10,493 nt of DNA from Chloroflexota bacterium (GTDB lineage Bacteria; Chloroflexota; DTOL01; JACQYG01), in assembly GCA_016208345.1 (NCBI GenBank), contig JACQYG010000054.1, forward strand, positions 1-10,493, written 5' to 3'. This document shows positions 7,261-10,493 of this stretch, one piece after another. Below the pieces are notes generated by a model. The model ran no database searches. It was not told the DNA's origin and saw nothing but the letters and a program-made list of their open reading frames with translations. The translations under genes were made by a program, and so were the position numbers. Within the stretch, counting starts at the first letter, position 1; the number at the start of each line of letters is the position of its first letter.

Positions 7261-8187
7261 ATGCCTGTGACTTTAAGTCAGCGCCGGACGGCGCGGCAAC
7301 GCCTGACCTCGGGGCTGGCCATGACAGCCTTCATTTACGGCTTGCTGACCATGGACGCCCTCGTCAGCCTGTTCCCGCTGTACTGGATGTTCAACACCGC
7401 CTTCACGCCGGGCAGCGAGGTGATTAAACTCCCGCCGGAGCTCATCCCCAAGAACCCCAGCCTGGAGAACTTCCACTTGGTGGTGAAGGCGGCGCCCAAC
7501 ATCTGGCGCTGGGGCGCTAACACCTTGTTCATCGCCCTGGTGACTATGGGGCTGCACGTGCTCTTCGATGCCATGAGTGGCTATGCCTTCGCCAAACGCC
7601 GATTCCCGGGAAGCCGGGTCCTCTTCTGGCTGGTCATCGCCGCGCTGATGATCCCCGGCCAGGTGACCCTGGTGCCCCTGTACATCATGATCAGCGACAT
7701 GCGTCGGGTGCTCACGGAGATCACGGCAGGCTGGCCCCAGTATTCGGTCATCGTGGAGGCCGCCTCCAACTACGGGGCGGTGATCCTCCCTGGCCTGGCC
7801 GATGTCATCGGCATCTTTCTCATGAAGCAGTTCATTCAGACCCTGCCTTCAGAGCTGGAGGAGGCAGCGCGCATCGATGGAGCCTCAGAGCTCAACATCT
7901 TCACCCGGATCATCCTGCCTCTGTCCGCGCCGGCCCTGGCCGTCAATGCCATTTTTGCCTTCCAGCGTTACTGGTATGCCTTCCTGTGGCCGCTGGTGGT
8001 GCTGCAGAAGCAGGAATACTACACCCTCCAGGTGGGTCTGAGCTTCGTGTACCGTAGCGAGTTCGGCACCAACTACGGCCTGCTGATGGCTGGCGCTGCC
8101 ATGGCGGCCATCCCCATGATCATCTTCTTCTTTGCCTTCCAGCGTTATTTCATGGCGGGCATCCGCATCGGGGCGCTGAAAGGTTGA
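7261..8187 (+). CDS. Sugar-type ABC transporter permease, MalG/UgpE/LacG-like
   Basis: This is the partner of the preceding permease, completing the channel heterodimer. The 308-residue protein has an N-terminal membrane segment (about 20-45), then NTLFIALVTMGLHVLFDAMSGYAFAKRRF (87-115), a segment near 120-142, and the EAA loop EEAARIDGASELNIF with E201 and G207 intact, followed by ILPLSAPALA. FMAGIRIGALKG at the C-terminus is the usual MalG-type ending. GGGAG at 7251-7255 is five bases before the ATG, and 28 bases separate it from the upstream stop. The segment at about 145-171, between LVPLYIM and YGAVILPGLADVIGIFLMKQF, is roughly 15-20 residues longer than the short loop I expect in LacG-type proteins. 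A terminator-like repeat follows, suggesting the operon ends here. Confidence 0.93.
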   Translation: MPVTLSQRRTARQRLTSGLAMTAFIYGLLTMDALVSLFPLYWMFNTAFTPGSEVIKLPPELIPKNPSLENFHLVVKAAPNIWRWGANTLFIALVTMGLHVLFDAMSGYAFAKRRFPGSRVLFWLVIAALMIPGQVTLVPLYIMISDMRRVLTEITAGWPQYSVIVEAASNYGAVILPGLADVIGIFLMKQFIQTLPSELEEAARIDGASELNIFTRIILPLSAPALAVNAIFAFQRYWYAFLWPLVVLQKQEYYTLQVGLSFVYRSEFGTNYGLLMAGAAMAAIPMIIFFFAFQRYFMAGIRIGALKG

Positions 8188-8201
8188 GCATGGCTTGAGG
8201 A

Positions 8202-8228
8202 GGTTAGGGGGCAAAGCCCCCTTTTGTC
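8202..8228 (+). terminator. Palindromic repeat copy 2, terminator-like, after the sugar-type operon
   Basis: GGTTA is followed by stem GGGGGC (8207-8212), loop AAA, stem GCCCCC (8216-8221) and TTTTGTC. Placed 15 bases after the permease stop, the six-base-pair GC stem and T-run could act as a rho-independent terminator. The same sequence occurs inside miaB (2158-2185) and in reverse at 10442-10493, so it is also a member of a dispersed repeat family. Confidence 0.65.
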
Positions 8229-8259
8229 TATAGTGTGAGTGGCGCCACCCCCGATTACC

Positions 8260-8288
8260 TTGACTTTTGGGTGGGCTTGGGATAGACT
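8260..8288 (+). promoter_or_regulatory. Probable sigma70-type promoter for the peptide-type permease genes
   Basis: TTGACT (8260-8265), a 17-base spacer and TAGACT (8283-8288) give five of six and four of six matches. Transcription would begin near 8295, leaving a leader of about 150 bases that contains the GC hairpin at 8364-8407. Confidence 0.5.
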
Positions 8289-8363
8289 GTTTTGGGTTAT
8301 GGTGTGCGATTGCCGCCCCACAGTCCCCGCCAGCACCTAGGGGACACCGACGTGGATTGCGGA

Positions 8364-8407
8364 CCCCACCCTCACCCTCCCCGTCGACGGGGAGGGCCGG
8401 GGTGGGG
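8364..8407 (+). repeat. Large GC-rich inverted repeat in the leader before the DppB-like gene
   Basis: An inner perfect dyad has arms CCCTCCCCGTC (8375-8385) and GACGGGGAGGG (8386-8396). It is flanked by outer arms CCCCACCC (8364-8371) and GGGTGGGG (8400-8407), with a small internal mismatch. As RNA it would form a very stable hairpin ending about 36 bases before the start codon. The short direct repeat AAATCG/AAAATCG follows at 8413-8425. It looks like a dispersed intergenic palindrome, but only one copy is in view. Confidence 0.6.
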
Positions 8408-8443
8408 ATTGCAAATCGAAAATCGAGGGGATGGGCCTTGAAC

Positions 8444-9520
8444 ATGTCCACCACGTTTCCCATGGCCGCGTCTGCTGCTCGAGGCATTGCCAGGCTCATC
8501 AACTCGGTTGTTTCCAACTACCTATTCCGCAAGGTGCTCAAGGCGGCCTTCACTATCTTCTTCGTCACCTCCCTGACTTTCTTCATCATCCGGCTGATGC
8601 CGGCAAACCCCGTCGACGTGTACATCCAGGAGATGATCGCCCAGTACGGCATGGCCTACGATGAGGCCAGGAACCAGGCCGCTGCACTGCTGGCCATCGA
8701 CCTGAGCGCTCCGATGTACCAGCAGTACTTTGACTACCTGGGTAACCTTCTCCACGGGAACCTGGGCACCTCCTATCGTTCCAAGGGAACGCCCGCAGCG
8801 AGCATCATCGTCAAGTTCCTTCCCTGGACGATCTTCAGCGTGGGCGTATCGCTCCTGATCAGTTTCACCCTGGGTGTTGTCCTGGGAATGCTCATGGCCT
8901 ACTGGCGCGAATCCCCCCTGGATCATGTCCTCTCGGCCTTCGCCTCGATCATGAGCTCGGTGCCCAACTATCTGGTGGCGATGATGCTGGTAGTCTTCCT
9001 GGGCGTCCAATGGAAACTGCTTCCCATCACCGCCATGCGGGGCTCGATGTCGCCGGGCATTCAACCGGGATTGCGCCCGCACTTCATCGGCGACATCTTC
9101 TTTCACGCCGCGCTGCCCATCGCCACCTACGTGCTGACCACCATCGGTGGCTGGATGCTCCTGATGAAAAGCAGCACCATTAGCACCCTGGAGGAGGACT
9201 ATGTCACTGTGGCCAGGGCCAGGGGGTTGTCGGATCGACGGATCACCACGGCCTACGTGGGCCGTAACGCCGCCCTTCCGCTGTTTACTCAACTCACCAT
9301 CAGCGTCGGCTTCATCGTGGGTGGCTCGGTGCTCATTGAGAGCATCTTCGTCTACCAGGGCGTGGGCTTACTTCTCATCAACAGCATCAATGCCAGAGAC
9401 TATCCGGTCATGCAGGGGGTTTTTCTAGTGATCGCCACCGCCGTCGTCCTGGCCAATCTCCTGGCCGATCTCCTTTATAGTCGGCTGGATCCCCGCATCC
9501 GCATCACTGGAGGGGAATAG
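8444..9520 (+). CDS. Peptide/nickel/oligosaccharide-type ABC transporter permease, DppB/OppB-like
   Basis: This is one membrane subunit of an Opp/Dpp-family importer. The 358-residue protein has a first membrane segment at about 33-52 with the family sequence FIIRLMPANPVDVY. A large extracytoplasmic loop contains YFDYLGNLLHGNLGTSYRS (95-113), and five further segments follow. The EAA loop reads EEDYVTVARARGLSDRRI (240-257) with its Gly at 251, and the protein ends in LLYSRLDPRIR, as usual in this family. The start is uncertain: ATG 8444 is 13 bases from GAGGGG (8425-8430), while TTG 8438 in the same frame has better spacing of seven bases. An in-frame ATG at 8267 would translate the GC hairpin and is unlikely. 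OppC follows after four bases. In thermophiles and Chloroflexota such transporters may carry oligosaccharides, so the substrate is open. Confidence 0.92.
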   Translation: MSTTFPMAASAARGIARLINSVVSNYLFRKVLKAAFTIFFVTSLTFFIIRLMPANPVDVYIQEMIAQYGMAYDEARNQAAALLAIDLSAPMYQQYFDYLGNLLHGNLGTSYRSKGTPAASIIVKFLPWTIFSVGVSLLISFTLGVVLGMLMAYWRESPLDHVLSAFASIMSSVPNYLVAMMLVVFLGVQWKLLPITAMRGSMSPGIQPGLRPHFIGDIFFHAALPIATYVLTTIGGWMLLMKSSTISTLEEDYVTVARARGLSDRRITTAYVGRNAALPLFTQLTISVGFIVGGSVLIESIFVYQGVGLLLINSINARDYPVMQGVFLVIATAVVLANLLADLLYSRLDPRIRITGGE

Positions 9521-9524
9521 ACCA

Positions 9525-10412
9525 ATGGAGAGCATGGCCGCCACGACCAGGGATCTTCTGAAAGAGAGCGTGACATCCCTGAGGCTCCTGACCCGCAACC
9601 GCATCGGCTTCCTGGGCTTCCTGGGGCTGGTCTTCTTCATCCTCTTGGCCTTCGTCGGGCCCTCGCTGATCCCCCTGGACACGGAGACCAAGGTGGCCCA
9701 GATCTATCAGCCCCCCTCCTGGGGACATCCCCTGGGCACGGACCACCAGGGGCGGGACATCTGGTCCCAGATCGTCCACGGCGGGAAGGATCTCCTCACC
9801 GTGGCCTTTCTCGCCGGCCTGATCTCGACTTTCATCGCCGTTTCCCTGGGCTCCTTGAGTGCCGTCGTGGGCGGCGCCTTTGACTCGGCGGTGATGGGTC
9901 TTACCGATATTGTGCTGACCATCCCCCATTTCCCACTCCTGGTCGTTCTGGCCGGCTTCGTACGCCTCAACACCGTGTGGATGCTCGCCTTGATCATCGC
10001 CCTCTTGGCCTGGCCCAGCCTGCTGCGGGCGGTGCGCTCCCAGGTGCTCTCGCTCAAGGAACGGGACTACGTGGAAGCGGCCGTGGCCTTGGACCTGGGG
10101 ACGAGGCACGTTGTTTTCTCGGAGATACTGCCCAACATGATGAGCTATATCGCCATCAGCATGATCTTCGCCATGACGGCGGCCATTTACGCTCAGGTGG
10201 GTATGTTCTTCCTGGGACTGGTGCCCTTCTCCGGCAACAACTGGGGCTTGATGATCAATCTGGCCTGGACGCGAGGGGCCATCTTTTTTAAGGATAGCAT
10301 CTACTACATCATGGCGCCGGTCACGGCCATCGCGATCTTCCAGCTTGTGCTGGTCTCCATGACTCGCTCCCTGGAGGAGGTCTTCAATCCTAGACTGAGG
10401 GCGGGCGAATAG
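9525..10412 (+). CDS. Peptide/nickel/oligosaccharide-type ABC transporter permease, DppC/OppC-like
   Basis: This is the partner of the preceding permease. The 295-residue protein starts with a cytoplasmic segment ending LLTRNRIGFLGFLGL and a membrane segment (27-48). The hallmark HPLGTDHQGRDIWSQIVHGGKDLL (68-91) follows, then five more membrane segments. The EAA loop DYVEAAVALDLGTRHVVF and ILPN (181-204) is recognisable, but the nearly invariant Gly seven residues from the Glu is Asp190; the nearest Gly is 192. The end, RSLEEVFNPRLR, matches the family. GGAGGGG at 9509-9515 lies nine bases before the ATG. No binding protein or ATPase for this pair is seen in the window. A further reading frame opens one base after the stop and may be the ATPase. 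Confidence 0.92.
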   Translation: MESMAATTRDLLKESVTSLRLLTRNRIGFLGFLGLVFFILLAFVGPSLIPLDTETKVAQIYQPPSWGHPLGTDHQGRDIWSQIVHGGKDLLTVAFLAGLISTFIAVSLGSLSAVVGGAFDSAVMGLTDIVLTIPHFPLLVVLAGFVRLNTVWMLALIIALLAWPSLLRAVRSQVLSLKERDYVEAAVALDLGTRHVVFSEILPNMMSYIAISMIFAMTAAIYAQVGMFFLGLVPFSGNNWGLMINLAWTRGAIFFKDSIYYIMAPVTAIAIFQLVLVSMTRSLEEVFNPRLRAGE

Positions 10413-10413
10413 T

Positions 10414-10493
10414 GTGAATGAGTATGTACTGATGGAAGGTCATAAAAGTGGGCTTCGCCCCCCTAACCAGGTCACAAAAGGGGGCTTCGCCCC
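10414..10493 (+). CDS. Possible start of the next gene (truncated), maybe an OppD/DppD-like ATPase
   Basis: A GTG one base after the OppC-like stop opens a frame that stays open to the window end. It begins MNEYVLMEGHKSGLRPPNQ. The first six residues resemble the openings of Opp/Dpp ATPases (XXEYVLEVRDL style), and operon order favours that. From about residue 10 on, however, the frame runs through two tandem palindromic repeats, which would be translated. Only 26 codons are visible and the ribosome-binding site is weak (GAGGG at 10397-10401), so this may be non-coding. Confidence 0.3.
   Translation, partial: MNEYVLMEGHKSGLRPPNQVTKGGFA
10442..10493 (-). repeat. Palindromic repeat copies 3 and 4 in tandem, reverse orientation
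   Basis: On the minus strand, copy 3 (10442-10468) reads GGTTAGG..., GGGC-GAA-GCCC and then ACTTTTAT. Copy 4 (10474-10493, cut by the window end) reads GGGGCGAAGCCCCCTTTTGT. The two are offset by 32 bases. They match the copies at 2158-2185 and 8202-8228. In this orientation the T-runs would serve minus-strand transcription, so they are not terminators for the plus-strand permease operon. Confidence 0.8.

Noticed and set aside
8267..8437. Upstream ATG start for the DppB-like permease
   Set aside because: The extra residues are Pro/Gly/Arg-rich and encoded by the promoter and GC-hairpin region, unlike any permease N-terminus.

Overview
The window is GC-rich, densely coding bacterial chromosome. 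It holds no rRNA, tRNA, CRISPR array, transposase or phage gene that I can see. The lipoprotein's Pro/Thr-rich linker after the lipid cysteine, the sugar-type and peptide-type ABC permeases side by side, and the GC-rich palindromic repeats suggest a Chloroflexota-like organism. That is inference from style, not a marker-gene result.

Layout. Positions 1-1546 (minus strand) carry an acyl-CoA (probably propionyl-CoA) carboxylase carboxyltransferase subunit. Homology and frame run through the whole length, but the linker between the two crotonase-like domains has two in-frame stops (TGA, one codon, TAA). Positions 1547-1748 are a divergent promoter region with a good sigma70-type promoter on each strand. 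Positions 1749-4566 (plus) are a two-gene operon of methylthiotransferases: miaB (tRNA ms2i6A37) and rimO (ribosomal protein S12). Positions 4567-4802 are a regulatory leader: a perfect-consensus promoter whose -35 box lies inside the end of rimO, a 22-bp near-palindrome, and a possible 11-residue leader peptide. Positions 4803-8187 are a sugar-type ABC importer: lipoprotein binding protein, then MalF-like and MalG-like permeases, with two strong hairpins between the binding protein and the first permease. Positions 8188-8443 hold a terminator-like repeat, a probable promoter and a large GC hairpin. Positions 8444-10412 encode DppB/OppB-like and DppC/OppC-like permeases. The last 80 bases may begin the next gene, possibly the ATPase, and contain two tandem copies of a palindromic repeat.

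Function. The left part joins propionate/branched-chain carbon metabolism to RNA and ribosome modification. The right part is nutrient uptake. Neither ABC system is complete: the sugar-type one lacks an ATPase, and the peptide-type one lacks a binding protein and an ATPase inside the window. Missing parts may lie downstream or be shared from elsewhere.

Most unusual are the doubly interrupted carboxylase and a small palindromic repeat family (core GGGGGCGAAGCCCCCTTTTG). The family has at least four copies: one read in frame inside miaB, one at a terminator position, and two apparently inside the start of the next reading frame. I found no convincing wholly new multi-gene system.
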